Source of the DNA: Algiphilus sp.
Lineage (GTDB): Bacteria > Pseudomonadota > Gammaproteobacteria > Nevskiales > Nevskiaceae
Length of the DNA: 64,000 nucleotides
Assembly (NCBI RefSeq): GCF_023145115.1
Contig: NZ_JAGLEJ010000010.1
Coordinates: 62,001-126,000 of the forward strand
Reading direction: 5' to 3'
Positions 8,739-16,935 of this stretch are shown here, piece by piece. Below the pieces are notes generated by a model, which had not been told where the DNA came from, did no database searches, and saw only the letters and a program-made list of their open reading frames with translations. The stretch's first letter is position 1. The number at the start of each line of letters is the position of its first letter. Made by a program: the position numbers and the translations under genes.

Positions 8739-9539
8739 TCAGGCGCTCCCCGGCGCCATCCGGCCGCGCAGCGACCACGCGATCAAGCCGGCGCCGCCGA
8801 CGAGCATCGGAATGCACAGCAGCATCCCCATCGTGAACCAGCCGGTGCCGGCCAGATAGCCGATGTGCGCGTCGGGCACGCGCACGAACTCGACGGCCCA
8901 CCGGAAGCAGCCGTAGAGCACCAGGAAGAGACCGCTGATCATGCCACGCGGCCGCGGCTTCGCCGAGAACCACCACAGGATGCCGAGCAGTACGGGTCCT
9001 TCCAGGATGGCCTCGTAGAGCATGCTGGGATGGCGTGCCAGCTGGTCGACGTGCGGGAACACCATGCCCCACGGCAGGTCGGTCGGACCGCCCCACAGCT
9101 CGCCGTTGATGAAGTTGCCGATGCGCCCGGTGAACAGCCCGAAGGGCACCAGAACGCACACGAAATCGGCCACCGTCAGGAAGGTGCTACCGATCGAGCG
9201 CGCGAACAGCCAGAGCGCCGCCATGACACCGAGCAGACCGCCGTGGAAGGACATGCCGCCCTCCCAGATGCGGACCAGCCGCAGCGGATCGTCGATGAAG
9301 CTGGCGAAGTCGTAGAACAGGATGTAGCCGATGCGCCCGCCGAGGATGACGCCGAGCGCGACGTAGAACAGCAGATCGCCGATGCGCTCGCGTGGCCACT
9401 GCCAGTGCGCGCGCCGCCCCTGCACGACGCCGAGCCACCAGCATCCCGCGAAGCCGAGCAGATACATCAGCCCGTACCAGTGGATGGAGAGCGGGCCGAT
9501 GGAGAGGGCTACGGGATCGAATCCGGGATGGGTCAGCAT
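8739..9539 (-). CDS. lgt: Prolipoprotein diacylglyceryl transferase
   Basis: 266 residues from MLTHPGFDP; an ATG 30 bases earlier is less typical of the family. Lgt moves diacylglycerol from phosphatidylglycerol to the lipobox cysteine, the first step of lipoprotein maturation in the inner membrane. Visible features: seven or so hydrophobic segments, HWYGLMY near residue 20, SFHGGLLG with His99, the Lgt signature GRIGNFINGELWG (138-150) and RHPSMLYEA. Many lipoprotein precursors are encoded in this window, so substrates abound. It follows the PfkB gene on the same strand, with a hairpin between. Confidence 0.97.
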   Translation of the reverse strand: MLTHPGFDPVALSIGPLSIHWYGLMYLLGFAGCWWLGVVQGRRAHWQWPRERIGDLLFYVALGVILGGRIGYILFYDFASFIDDPLRLVRIWEGGMSFHGGLLGVMAALWLFARSIGSTFLTVADFVCVLVPFGLFTGRIGNFINGELWGGPTDLPWGMVFPHVDQLARHPSMLYEAILEGPVLLGILWWFSAKPRPRGMISGLFLVLYGCFRWAVEFVRVPDAHIGYLAGTGWFTMGMLLCIPMLVGGAGLIAWSLRGRMAPGSA

Positions 9540-9594
9540 GGGGCGGAGTTTAGCAGCGCCTCCCTGCACTTCCGTTGCACGGCGTCACAGACGC

Positions 9595-9620
9595 GAACGG
9601 CCGCCCGGAGGCGGCCGTTC
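9595..9620 (-). terminator. Hairpin terminator after the PfkB kinase gene
   Basis: Perfect 11-bp stem (GAACGGCCGCC / GGCGGCCGTTC) with a 4-base loop, between the stop of the PfkB gene and lgt. No strong T-run follows on either strand, so it may be partial or factor-assisted. Confidence 0.5.
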
Positions 9621-9640
9621 GGTCGCAACGCGCGTTGAAC

Positions 9641-10573
9641 CTACTTGAGCTCGTAGCCGAACTCGCGCTTGAAGCGGGCGCCGAATTCCTCGGGCGTGAA
9701 CTTGTGGTTCTGCGTGCCGGGACGCTCGATCTTGATGGCGCCCATCAGACCGGCGATGCGGCCGATCGTCTCCCAGTCCATGTCGTTGAGCAGGCCGTAG
9801 AGCAGACCGCCGCGATAGGCGTCGCCGCAACCCGTCGGGTCGGCCAGCGACTCCGGCTTGGCGGTCGGAATCTCCAGCTTCTTGCCACCGGTGTAGATGT
9901 GCGAGCCCTCGCCGCCCAGCGTCACCACCAGCGCCTTCACGCGCTCGGCGATCTGTTCCAGCGTCATGCCGGTACGGTCGGTGATGACCTGCGCCTCGTA
10001 GGAATTCACCGCGACGTAGCTGGCCTGGTCGATGAAGGTCGACAGCGCGTCGCCGTCGAACATGGGCAGACCCTGGCCGGGATCGAAGATGAAGGGAATG
10101 CCGGCCTCGGCGAACTGCTCGGCGTGCTGGATCATGGCATCGCGCCCGTCCGGCGAGACCGTGCCGAGGGTGACGCCGTCGGTCACGATCTTCTGCTCGT
10201 GCGCGACGTTCATCGCACCCGGGTGGAAGGCCGTGATCTGGTTGTCGTCCATGTCGGTGACGATGTAGGCCTGCGCGGTGTAGTGATCCGCGTTGATGTT
10301 GACCAGGTCACGCGACACGCCCTGCTTGTCCATCCAGGCGGCGTAGTCGTCGAAGTCCGAGCCGGCCGTGCCCATCGGACGCCCGTCGCCGCCGAGCAGC
10401 TTGAGGTTGTAGGCGATGTTGCCGGCGCAGCCGCCGAACTCGCGGCGCATCTCGGGCACCAGGAAGGCCACGTTCAGGATGTGCACCTGATCGGGCAGGA
10501 TCTCGTTCTTGAACTGGCCGGGGAAAACCATGATCGTGTCGTAGGCGAACGACCCGGTGATAAGCGCAGACAT
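9641..10573 (-). CDS. PfkB-family sugar/nucleoside kinase (adenosine kinase-like)
   Basis: 310 residues; ATG preceded by GAAGGAG. PfkB features: N-terminal substrate region GSFAYDTI, GGCAGNIAYNL (PfkB signature 1 type), AVNSYEAQ, VVTLGGEGS and the catalytic anion hole with Asp in DPTGCGDAYRGG. Proteins of this shape are usually annotated as adenosine kinases or generic carbohydrate kinases; the substrate cannot be fixed here. It is the next gene after gcvPB on the same strand, 112 bases downstream with a hairpin between, so it may or may not read through from the glycine operon. Confidence 0.85.
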   Translation of the reverse strand: MSALITGSFAYDTIMVFPGQFKNEILPDQVHILNVAFLVPEMRREFGGCAGNIAYNLKLLGGDGRPMGTAGSDFDDYAAWMDKQGVSRDLVNINADHYTAQAYIVTDMDDNQITAFHPGAMNVAHEQKIVTDGVTLGTVSPDGRDAMIQHAEQFAEAGIPFIFDPGQGLPMFDGDALSTFIDQASYVAVNSYEAQVITDRTGMTLEQIAERVKALVVTLGGEGSHIYTGGKKLEIPTAKPESLADPTGCGDAYRGGLLYGLLNDMDWETIGRIAGLMGAIKIERPGTQNHKFTPEEFGARFKREFGYELK

Positions 10574-10648
10574 GGGTACTCCTTCTAGGTGAATTCAGGG
10601 GTTTTCGGGTGACCAGGCTCCCCCGTCCGGGGCTCGCCAGGTCGCCCG

Positions 10649-10671
10649 GCGCGGGCCGATCCGGCCCGCGC
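10649..10671 (-). terminator. GC-rich hairpin after gcvPB
   Basis: Nine-bp perfect stem (GCGCGGGCC / GGCCCGCGC) with a 5-base loop, 15 bases after the gcvPB stop. There is no T-run, so it is a weak terminator or an mRNA-stabilising hairpin. Confidence 0.4.
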
Positions 10672-10685
10672 TTCGGTGTCGAAGA

Positions 10686-12158
10686 TCAGGCGGCGGCGCT
10701 GTCGCCGAAGTCGTAGCGCACGTCGAGCTGGCGCGCGGCGCGGGTCTCGTCGAGGCGACGCACCGGCAGCTCCCAGGGCGCACCCTTGACGTGCTCGATG
10801 TCCTGCTTCGCCTCGTCCCAGATCGCGGCCATGGCCTCGACGAAGGCGTCGAGCGCTTCGCGGTCCTCGGTCTCGGTGGGCTCGATGAGCAGGCACTCCG
10901 GCACCAGCAGCGGGAAGTAGACCGTGGGCGCGTGGAAGCCGTAGTCCAGCAGGCGCTTGGCGACATCGCCGGCGGTGAGCTGCAGCTCCTGCTTCTGGCG
11001 CTTGAGCGTGACGATGAACTCGTGGCTCGCGCGCCGGCCGTCGAAGGCGATGTCGAAGCCCTTCTCCTTCAGCCGCGCCATCAGATAGTTGGCGTTGAGG
11101 GTGGCGAACTCGGCGACGCGGCGCATGCCGTCGCGTCCCAGCAGGCGCGCGTAGACATAGGCACGCAGCAGCACGCCGGTATTGCCCATGAAGGTGGACA
11201 GCCGGCCGATGGAGTGCGGCAGGTCGTTCTCGTCGAGCCAGCGGTAGCTGCCGTCGTCGTTCTGCCCGACCACCGGGATCGGCATGAAGGGCGCCAGTCG
11301 CTTCGACACCCCCACGGCACCGGCACCGGGACCGCCACCGCCGTGCGGCGTCGAGAAGGTCTTGTGCAGGTTCATGTGGATGACGTCGAAGCCCATGTCG
11401 CCGGGCCGCGTCTTCCCGAGGATGGCGTTGAGGTTGGCGCCGTCGTAGTAGAGCAGGCCGCCGGCCTCGTGCACGAGATCGGCGATCTCCTTGATGCGGC
11501 GCTCGAACACGCCCACGGTCGACGGGTTGGTCAGCATGATGCCGGCCGTCTGCGGACCCACCGCTTCCTGCAGCGCCTCGAAGTCGACGTCGCCGTCCGG
11601 CTTGGTCGGAATCTCGCGTACCTTGAAGCCGAGCATGGTGGCGGTGGCCGGATTGGTGCCGTGGGCGGCATCCGGCACGATGATCTCGGTGCGCGCATCA
11701 TCGCCGCGCGAGCGATGATAGGCGCGGATCATGGCCACGCCAGTGAACTCGCCCTGCGCGCCCGCCATCGGCGTCAGCGAGACACGGTCCATGCCGGTGA
11801 CGTTGCGCAGCATGTCCTGCAGCTCGTACAGGCAGGCCAGCACGCCCTGCCCGCGGCTGACCGGCGCCAGCGGATGGCGGCCCAGAAAGCCCGGCAGCAT
11901 CGCCAGCGTGTTGCAGGCGCGCGGGTTGTATTTCATCGTGCACGACCCGAGCGGGTAGAAGTGCGTGTCGATGGAGAAGTTGAGCTGCGACAGCCGCGTG
12001 AAGTGGCGCACCGTCTGCAGCTCGCCGGTCTCGGGCAGCCGCGGCGCGCGCTTGCGCGCCAGCGTTTCCGGCAGCCCGGACCCGGTGACCGCGGCCGGCC
12101 ACTGCGCAGTGGCGCCGCGACCGGCGCGGGTGTTCTCGAAGATGAGTGCTTCGGTCAT
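10686..12158 (-). CDS. gcvPB: Glycine dehydrogenase (decarboxylating) subunit 2, P protein C-half
   Basis: 490 residues. This PLP-carrying half of the two-subunit P protein decarboxylates glycine and passes the aminomethyl group to GcvH lipoate. The PLP lysine is in HMNLHKTFSTPHGGGGPG, about residue 265. Other family signatures are FYPLGSCTMKYNP and DAAHGTNPATA. It sits 40 bases after gcvPA in the riboswitch-led run gcvT-gcvH-gcvPA-gcvPB. The split PA/PB form differs from the single-chain GcvP of E. coli. Confidence 0.97.
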   Translation of the reverse strand: MTEALIFENTRAGRGATAQWPAAVTGSGLPETLARKRAPRLPETGELQTVRHFTRLSQLNFSIDTHFYPLGSCTMKYNPRACNTLAMLPGFLGRHPLAPVSRGQGVLACLYELQDMLRNVTGMDRVSLTPMAGAQGEFTGVAMIRAYHRSRGDDARTEIIVPDAAHGTNPATATMLGFKVREIPTKPDGDVDFEALQEAVGPQTAGIMLTNPSTVGVFERRIKEIADLVHEAGGLLYYDGANLNAILGKTRPGDMGFDVIHMNLHKTFSTPHGGGGPGAGAVGVSKRLAPFMPIPVVGQNDDGSYRWLDENDLPHSIGRLSTFMGNTGVLLRAYVYARLLGRDGMRRVAEFATLNANYLMARLKEKGFDIAFDGRRASHEFIVTLKRQKQELQLTAGDVAKRLLDYGFHAPTVYFPLLVPECLLIEPTETEDREALDAFVEAMAAIWDEAKQDIEHVKGAPWELPVRRLDETRAARQLDVRYDFGDSAAA

Positions 12159-12198
12159 CGTGAAGTCCCTCCGGGGACGCGGATTCGGTTGCGACGGC

Positions 12199-13572
12199 TC
12201 AGGCGGCGCGCGCCTGCTTCAGCACCTCGCCGAGGGCGTCGCGGTAGCGCGCGATGTCGGCGGCGGTGCGCGTCTCGGTGGCGCAGACCAGCAGCGCGTT
12301 GCCGAGCTCGGGATACGCCGCCGAGACGTCGAAGCCACCGATGATGTCCTGCTCGGCCAGCCGCTCCAGCACCGGCCCCACCGGGCGATCGAGCTTGAGC
12401 AGCGCCTCGTGGAAGACCGGCGCCTCGAAGACACGCTCCACGCCCGGCAGTCCGGTGAGACCGTCGACCAGGCTGGCGGTGTTGGCCATCGACGCCTGCG
12501 CGACGCGCGCCAGGCCCTCGGGCCCCAGCAGCGACATGTAGATGGTCGCCGCGGTGACCAGCAGACCCTGGTTGGTGCAGATGTTCGACGTCGCCTTGGA
12601 GCGGCGGATGTGCTGCTCGCGCGCCTGCAGGGTCAGCGTGTAGCCGGGCTTACCGTCCATGTCGACGGTGCGGCCGACGATGCGACCCGGAATCTGGCGG
12701 GCGTACTGCTTGCGCGTGCACAGATAGCCGAAGTACGGGCCGCCCGACGAGAGCGGCGCGCCCAGCGGCTGCCCCTCGCCCACGACGATGTCGACGCCCT
12801 TCTCGCCCCACTCCGACGGCGGACGATGAATGGCGAGCAGGGTCGGATTGACCACCGCCACCACCAGCGCGCCGCGTGCATGCGCCCAGTCGGTGAGCGC
12901 ATCGACATCCTCGAGCCCGCCGAAGAAGTTGGGCTGGTTGATGACCACCGCGGTGGGGGCCTCGACACCGGCACGCTCGGCGGCGTCGACCGGCGTCAGG
13001 CCGGTGCGCTCGTCGAAGGCCACTTCGTGCAGGGTCACGCCCTGCGCGTGAGTCAGGTTGTGGGCGACCTGCCGGTAGTACGGATGCAGCGCGCGCGGCA
13101 CGAGAATCTCGCCGGTGGCGTTGCGGCCGGCGCTGCGCACCGCCATGAGCAGCGCCTCGGCCAGCGCCGATGCGCCGTCGTAGAGCGAGGCGTTGGAGAT
13201 CTCCATCCCCGTCAGCTCGCACATCATGGTCTGGAACTCGTACAGCAGCTGCAGCGTGCCCTGACTGGCCTCCGCCTGATACGGCGTGTAGGCCGAGTAG
13301 AACTCGCCGCGCGTGGTGATCTCCCAGACCGCCGCCGGGATGTGGTGCTCATAGGCGCCGGCACCGATGAAGTTCAGTGCCGTGCCGTCGGCCGCGGCAC
13401 GCGCCTGCATGAGGCGCGTGAGCGCCATCTCGGGCGTGGACTCGGGAATGGCGTCGAGCTCGCCGCAGCGGAGATGCTCGGGAATCTCGTCGAACAGCGC
13501 GTCGGTCGACGGCGCGCCGATGACGGCCAGCATCTCCTTGATGTCCTTCTCGGTATGGGGGACGAAGGGCAT
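12199..13572 (-). CDS. gcvPA: Glycine dehydrogenase (decarboxylating) subunit 1, P protein N-half
   Basis: 457 residues beginning MPFVPHTEKDIKEML, the standard GcvPA N-terminus. It has the family landmarks FIGAGAYEHHIPA, YTPYQAEASQGTLQ, YDGASALAEA and GGPYFGYLCTRK. It forms the heterodimeric P protein with GcvPB and lacks the PLP lysine. The ATG lies 67 bases after gcvH, with a GC-rich palindrome in the gap. Confidence 0.97.
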   Translation of the reverse strand: MPFVPHTEKDIKEMLAVIGAPSTDALFDEIPEHLRCGELDAIPESTPEMALTRLMQARAAADGTALNFIGAGAYEHHIPAAVWEITTRGEFYSAYTPYQAEASQGTLQLLYEFQTMMCELTGMEISNASLYDGASALAEALLMAVRSAGRNATGEILVPRALHPYYRQVAHNLTHAQGVTLHEVAFDERTGLTPVDAAERAGVEAPTAVVINQPNFFGGLEDVDALTDWAHARGALVVAVVNPTLLAIHRPPSEWGEKGVDIVVGEGQPLGAPLSSGGPYFGYLCTRKQYARQIPGRIVGRTVDMDGKPGYTLTLQAREQHIRRSKATSNICTNQGLLVTAATIYMSLLGPEGLARVAQASMANTASLVDGLTGLPGVERVFEAPVFHEALLKLDRPVGPVLERLAEQDIIGGFDVSAAYPELGNALLVCATETRTAADIARYRDALGEVLKQARAA

Positions 13573-13600
13573 ATCCAGCCTCCGGTCATGCGAATGGAAA

Positions 13601-13620
13601 GCCGGGCCGAGCGGCCCGGC
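13601..13620. other. GC-rich palindrome between gcvH and gcvPA
   Basis: GCCGGGCC / GGCCCGGC stem of 8 bp with a 4-base loop, entirely in the intercistronic gap. It may tune the ratio of GcvH to P protein by partial termination or mRNA processing; this is inference. Confidence 0.4.
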
Positions 13621-13639
13621 GGAGCGCAGCGGGCGCGAT

Positions 13640-14020
13640 TCAGCCCGCCTCGGCGCCGTAGGCGTCGGCGTCGAGCAGCGCCTCGGCCTGGGCGGTGTCG
13701 CCGCTCAGGCGGAACAGCCACCCTTCGCCGTAGGGATCGTCGTTGAGGGTCTCGGGCGCGTCGGCCAGCTTGTCGTTGACCGCCACCACGGTGCCGGCGA
13801 TGGGCGCATAGACATCCGAGGCGGCCTTGACCGACTCGACCACCGCGCAGGCCTCGCCCGCCTCGAGCTCGCGATCGACGTCGGGCACTTCGACGAACAC
13901 CAGATCGCCGAGCTCGGCCTGGGCGTGGTCGGTAATGCCGATGGTCATGGTGCCGTCGGACTCGACGCGCACCCACTCATGGGATTTGGTGTAGCGGAGG
14001 TCGGCGGGAACATTGCTCAT
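13640..14020 (-). CDS. gcvH: Glycine cleavage system H protein
   Basis: 126 residues, the usual family length. It carries lipoate and shuttles the aminomethyl group between P, T and L proteins. The lipoyl-lysine motif is VVESVKAASDVYAP, with Lys65. The N-terminus (LRYTKSHEWVRVE) and ITDHAQAELGDLVFVE are diagnostic. The ATG follows GGAGACTCC-type purines at a poor but usable spacing. Second gene of the gcv cluster. Confidence 0.97.
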   Translation of the reverse strand: MSNVPADLRYTKSHEWVRVESDGTMTIGITDHAQAELGDLVFVEVPDVDRELEAGEACAVVESVKAASDVYAPIAGTVVAVNDKLADAPETLNDDPYGEGWLFRLSGDTAQAEALLDADAYGAEAG

Positions 14021-14083
14021 GGGAGACTCCGGGGTCAGGCAGTACGGGATCGGGAACGGAAAAGACGGCCGGTGCCGCGTCGC

Positions 14084-15160
14084 TCAGACGCGGACCTGAC
14101 CATTGCGCACGAAGGGCGGCTTGACCACGCGCGCCGGCAGCCAGCGGTCGCGGATGCAGACCTCGGCGTCGCCCTCGGCATGCCCCTCGACGCGCGCGAG
14201 CGCGATCGACGCGCCCATGGTCGGCGAATGGCTGCCCGAGGTGGTCTCGCCGGTGGCGCCGTTGGCGAAGCGCACGGCCATGTGGCCGCGCATGACGCCG
14301 CGCCCCTCGAGCACGAGCCCGATCAGGCGGCGCTGGGGGTCGGCGGCCTCGAGCGCCGCGCGCCCGACGAAGTCGCGATCACCGGGCTCCAGGGCGACGG
14401 TCCAGGACAGGCCGGCTTCCGCCGGGAAGGTGTCCTCGTCCATGTCCTGACCGTAGAGGTTCATGCCGGCCTCGAGACGCAGTGTGTCGCGCGCGCCGAG
14501 GCCGCAGGGCTCGGCGCCGGCATCGACCGCCGCGCGCCAGAAGTCGGCTGCGGCATCGACCGGCAGCACGACCTCGAAGCCGTCCTCGCCGGTGTAGCCG
14601 GTGCGGCCGATGAATACATCGCCCGCTTCGGTGCAGCGGAACGGCTTCAGCGCAACGGCGGCATCGGCGAGCGCGGCATCGACCAGCTTGGGCAGCAGCT
14701 CGGTCGCCTTGGGCCCCTGCAGCGCGACGATGGTGCGGTCGTCGCGCAGATTGATCCGGCAGTCGCCGCTGATGTGCTCGGCCATCCAGTCGATGTCGGC
14801 CATCGCGGTCGCGGCGTTGAGCACGGCGCGATAGCGGCCGGCACCGCGGCGGTAGATGATGAGATCGTCCTTCACGCCGCCGCGCGCGTTGAGCATGCAG
14901 CTGTACAGCGCGCGACCGTCGTCCAGCTTGGCGACGTCGTTGGCGAGCAGCCCGCGCAGGAAGGCTTCGGCATCGTCGCCCTCGACGTCGACCGCACGCA
15001 TGTGGCCGACGTCGAAGATGCCGGCGGTGCGGCGCACGGCGTGATGCTCCTCCACCTGGGAGCGGTACTGCACGGGCATCTCCCAGCCGCCGAAGTCGAT
15101 CAGGCGGGCGCCGGCCTCGGCGTGGAGGGGATGCAATGTGGTCTTCTGGAGCTGGGTCAT
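14084..15160 (-). CDS. gcvT: Aminomethyltransferase, glycine cleavage T protein
   Basis: 358 residues from MTQLQKTTLHPLHAEAGARL. A longer frame runs up through the riboswitch, but the conserved N-terminus marks this start. T protein transfers the one-carbon unit from H-bound aminomethyl to tetrahydrofolate, releasing ammonia. Landmarks: DFGGWEMPVQY, GIFDVGHM, ALQGPKA, RTGYTGEDGFE and LGARDTLRLEAGMNLYG. First gene of the cluster, directly under the tandem glycine riboswitch, with a 58-base spacer to the aptamer end. Confidence 0.97.
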   Translation of the reverse strand: MTQLQKTTLHPLHAEAGARLIDFGGWEMPVQYRSQVEEHHAVRRTAGIFDVGHMRAVDVEGDDAEAFLRGLLANDVAKLDDGRALYSCMLNARGGVKDDLIIYRRGAGRYRAVLNAATAMADIDWMAEHISGDCRINLRDDRTIVALQGPKATELLPKLVDAALADAAVALKPFRCTEAGDVFIGRTGYTGEDGFEVVLPVDAAADFWRAAVDAGAEPCGLGARDTLRLEAGMNLYGQDMDEDTFPAEAGLSWTVALEPGDRDFVGRAALEAADPQRRLIGLVLEGRGVMRGHMAVRFANGATGETTSGSHSPTMGASIALARVEGHAEGDAEVCIRDRWLPARVVKPPFVRNGQVRV

Positions 15161-15218
15161 GGTCCAACCGGCGCTGACGTGGATGAAGAAGCAGCCTTTC
15201 GACCGATTCTCGACACGC

Positions 15219-15409
15219 CCCTCTGTCCGGTTACCTGAGAGTTTGGGTCGTTCCTCGCGGGGACCCTTCCCCTTCGGTGGGCGCGCCGAGCGCCGCTCTC
15301 CAGAGTGAATTGCGCCCCTGAGGGCCATTCCGCGCTCCCTGATACCTGAGCGATTGCGGGCAGCTTGCGCCTTCGGTGACCGGCCTCGCTGGACCGATTC
15401 TCTCGCGCG
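15219..15409 (-). promoter_or_regulatory. Tandem glycine riboswitch
   Basis: Two glycine aptamers lie in the leader of gcvT. The upstream copy (about 15331-15409) has GCGAGAGA, CACCGAAGG and CGCTCAGGTATCAGG. The downstream copy (about 15219-15306) has CTCTGGAGAG, CACCGAAGGGG, CTCTCAGGTA and GGACAGAGG, the conserved P1 and core segments of this class. A spacer of roughly 25 bases separates them. In known cases glycine binding turns on gcv expression; the expression platform should lie in the 58 bases before the gcvT ATG. Confidence 0.95.
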
Positions 15410-15429
15410 GAATTGTCAATTCAGGGGAT

Positions 15430-15458
15430 ACCATAGCGCATTCGCCGCCCGATTTCGA
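15430..15458 (-). promoter_or_regulatory. Candidate promoter of the gcv operon
   Basis: On the minus strand TCGAAA and TATGGT are separated by exactly 17 bases. Initiation would fall near 15423, about 14 bases before the first aptamer, which is where the transcript must begin for the riboswitch to fold. Confidence 0.45.
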
Positions 15459-15532
15459 CCTCGGGCTCGACATTGGCGCGCGTTCAGGCCGCATTCGCGC
15501 CGCGCGCACCCCGCAACCGACGCGAGGATCCC

Positions 15533-16438
15533 ATGGAGGCATCGGCCAACGGCATCACCCTGCACTACGACACCTTCGGCGACCCGGCGCATCCGGCCAT
15601 CGTCCTCATCATGGGGCTCGGCGCCCAGATGATCCTCTGGCCCGAGGCGCTGTGCCGCGACCTCGCCGCACGCGGGCACTACGTCGTGCGCTTCGACAAC
15701 CGCGACTGCGGCCTTTCGGCACGCATCGGCGACGCGCCGGTGCCCGACATCACCCGCGGCTGGCTGCGTGCCCGCGTCGGGCTGCCGCTGCGTCCCGCCT
15801 ACGGGCTCAACGACATGGCACGCGACGTCGTCGGCCTGCTCGATGCGCTCGGCATCGCCAGCGCGCACATCGTGGGGGCCTCGATGGGCGGCATGATCGC
15901 GCAGATCCTCGCCGCCCGGCACGCCGCGCGCGTGGCCAGCGCCACGCTGATCATGACCACCAGCGGCCACCCGCGCTTGCCGGGCCCGAGCCTGCGACTG
16001 CAACTGCGCATGTCCCGCGGCCCGCGCGACCGCAGCCGCGAGGGCCGCATCCGCTACGGCATGGAGACCTGGCGCGTGATCGGCAGCCCGGGCTATCCGC
16101 TGAGCGAGGCCGAGCTGCGCGAGAAGGTCGAGACCAGCTTCGACCGCGGCTTCTACCCGGCCGGCATGCTGCGGCAGATGCACGCCATCCTTGCCTCCGG
16201 CAGCCGCACGCGCCTGGTCGCAGGCATCCACCAGCCGGTGACCGTCATCCACGGCGACGCCGATCCGCTGGTCCCGACACCGGCCGCGCACGATCTCGCC
16301 CGCCGCCTGCCCCAGGCCGATCTGCAGATCGTCGAGGGCATGGGCCACGACTTCCCGCCCGCGCTGCTGCCGCGCATCGCCGGCCACATCGCGGACTGCG
16401 TCGCGCGCGGCGAGCAGCGGCCCGCGCGGGCGGCCTGA
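15533..16438 (+). CDS. Alpha/beta-fold hydrolase
   Basis: 301 residues from MEASANGITLHYD, preceded by GCGAGGATCC; an ATG 60 bases upstream is less likely. Catalytic features: oxyanion region LIMGLGAQM, nucleophile elbow GASMGGM, Asp in IHGDADPLVP and His in GMGHDFP. The fold resembles esterases and aclacinomycin-methylesterase-like enzymes; the substrate is unknown. It is divergent from the gcv cluster, so its promoter overlaps the gcv upstream region. Confidence 0.88.
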   Translation: MEASANGITLHYDTFGDPAHPAIVLIMGLGAQMILWPEALCRDLAARGHYVVRFDNRDCGLSARIGDAPVPDITRGWLRARVGLPLRPAYGLNDMARDVVGLLDALGIASAHIVGASMGGMIAQILAARHAARVASATLIMTTSGHPRLPGPSLRLQLRMSRGPRDRSREGRIRYGMETWRVIGSPGYPLSEAELREKVETSFDRGFYPAGMLRQMHAILASGSRTRLVAGIHQPVTVIHGDADPLVPTPAAHDLARRLPQADLQIVEGMGHDFPPALLPRIAGHIADCVARGEQRPARAA

Positions 16439-16502
16439 GCCCTGGCATCCGCAGGATCGCGGTCGCGCGGGTGCTTCGACCGGCTGCCGGAGGGAGGCAT
16501 CC

Positions 16503-16898
16503 TTGCACGAGACACGGCACATCAGCGTCTTCATCGCGCGCCCGCCCGAAGCGGTCTACGCCTTCGCCGCCGACCCGCGGAACCTGCCGCGCTGGGCCGC
16601 CGGCCTGGCGCGCTCCGAGGTCGTCCGCGACGGAGACGACTGGATCGTGACCGCGCCCTTCGGCACCGCCCGGATCCGCTTCGCGCCACGCAATGATCTC
16701 GGCGTCATGGATCACGACGTGACCCTGGCGTCGGGCATCACCGTGCACAACCCCATGCGCGTCATGCCGCACGGCGACGGCGCCGAGATGCTGTTCACGC
16801 TGTTCCGGCAGCCCGGCATGTCCGACGAGCAGTTCGCCGCCGATCAGGCTGCGGTCGAGGCGGATCTGCAGGCACTGAAGACGCTGCTCGAAGCATAG
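16503..16898 (+). CDS. SRPBCC (START/Bet v1-like) domain protein
   Basis: 131 residues from TTG, chosen because a strong GGAGGGAGG precedes it. The N-terminal pattern (ISVFIARPPEAVYAFAADPRNLPRWAAG) is typical of polyketide-cyclase/SRPBCC proteins, which bind hydrophobic ligands in a helix-grip pocket. No catalytic residues can be assigned. It lies 64 bases after the hydrolase on the same strand and could be co-transcribed. Confidence 0.8.
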   Translation: MHETRHISVFIARPPEAVYAFAADPRNLPRWAAGLARSEVVRDGDDWIVTAPFGTARIRFAPRNDLGVMDHDVTLASGITVHNPMRVMPHGDGAEMLFTLFRQPGMSDEQFAADQAAVEADLQALKTLLEA

Positions 16899-16935
16899 CC
16901 GGCGCCGGCGCGCGCGGCCCGGTGCGGGGCGTGCG

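Noticed and set aside
8739..15160. Rightward open frames of 300-600 codons opposite lgt, PfkB and gcv genes
   Set aside because: Each is the reverse frame of a confidently identified enzyme gene.
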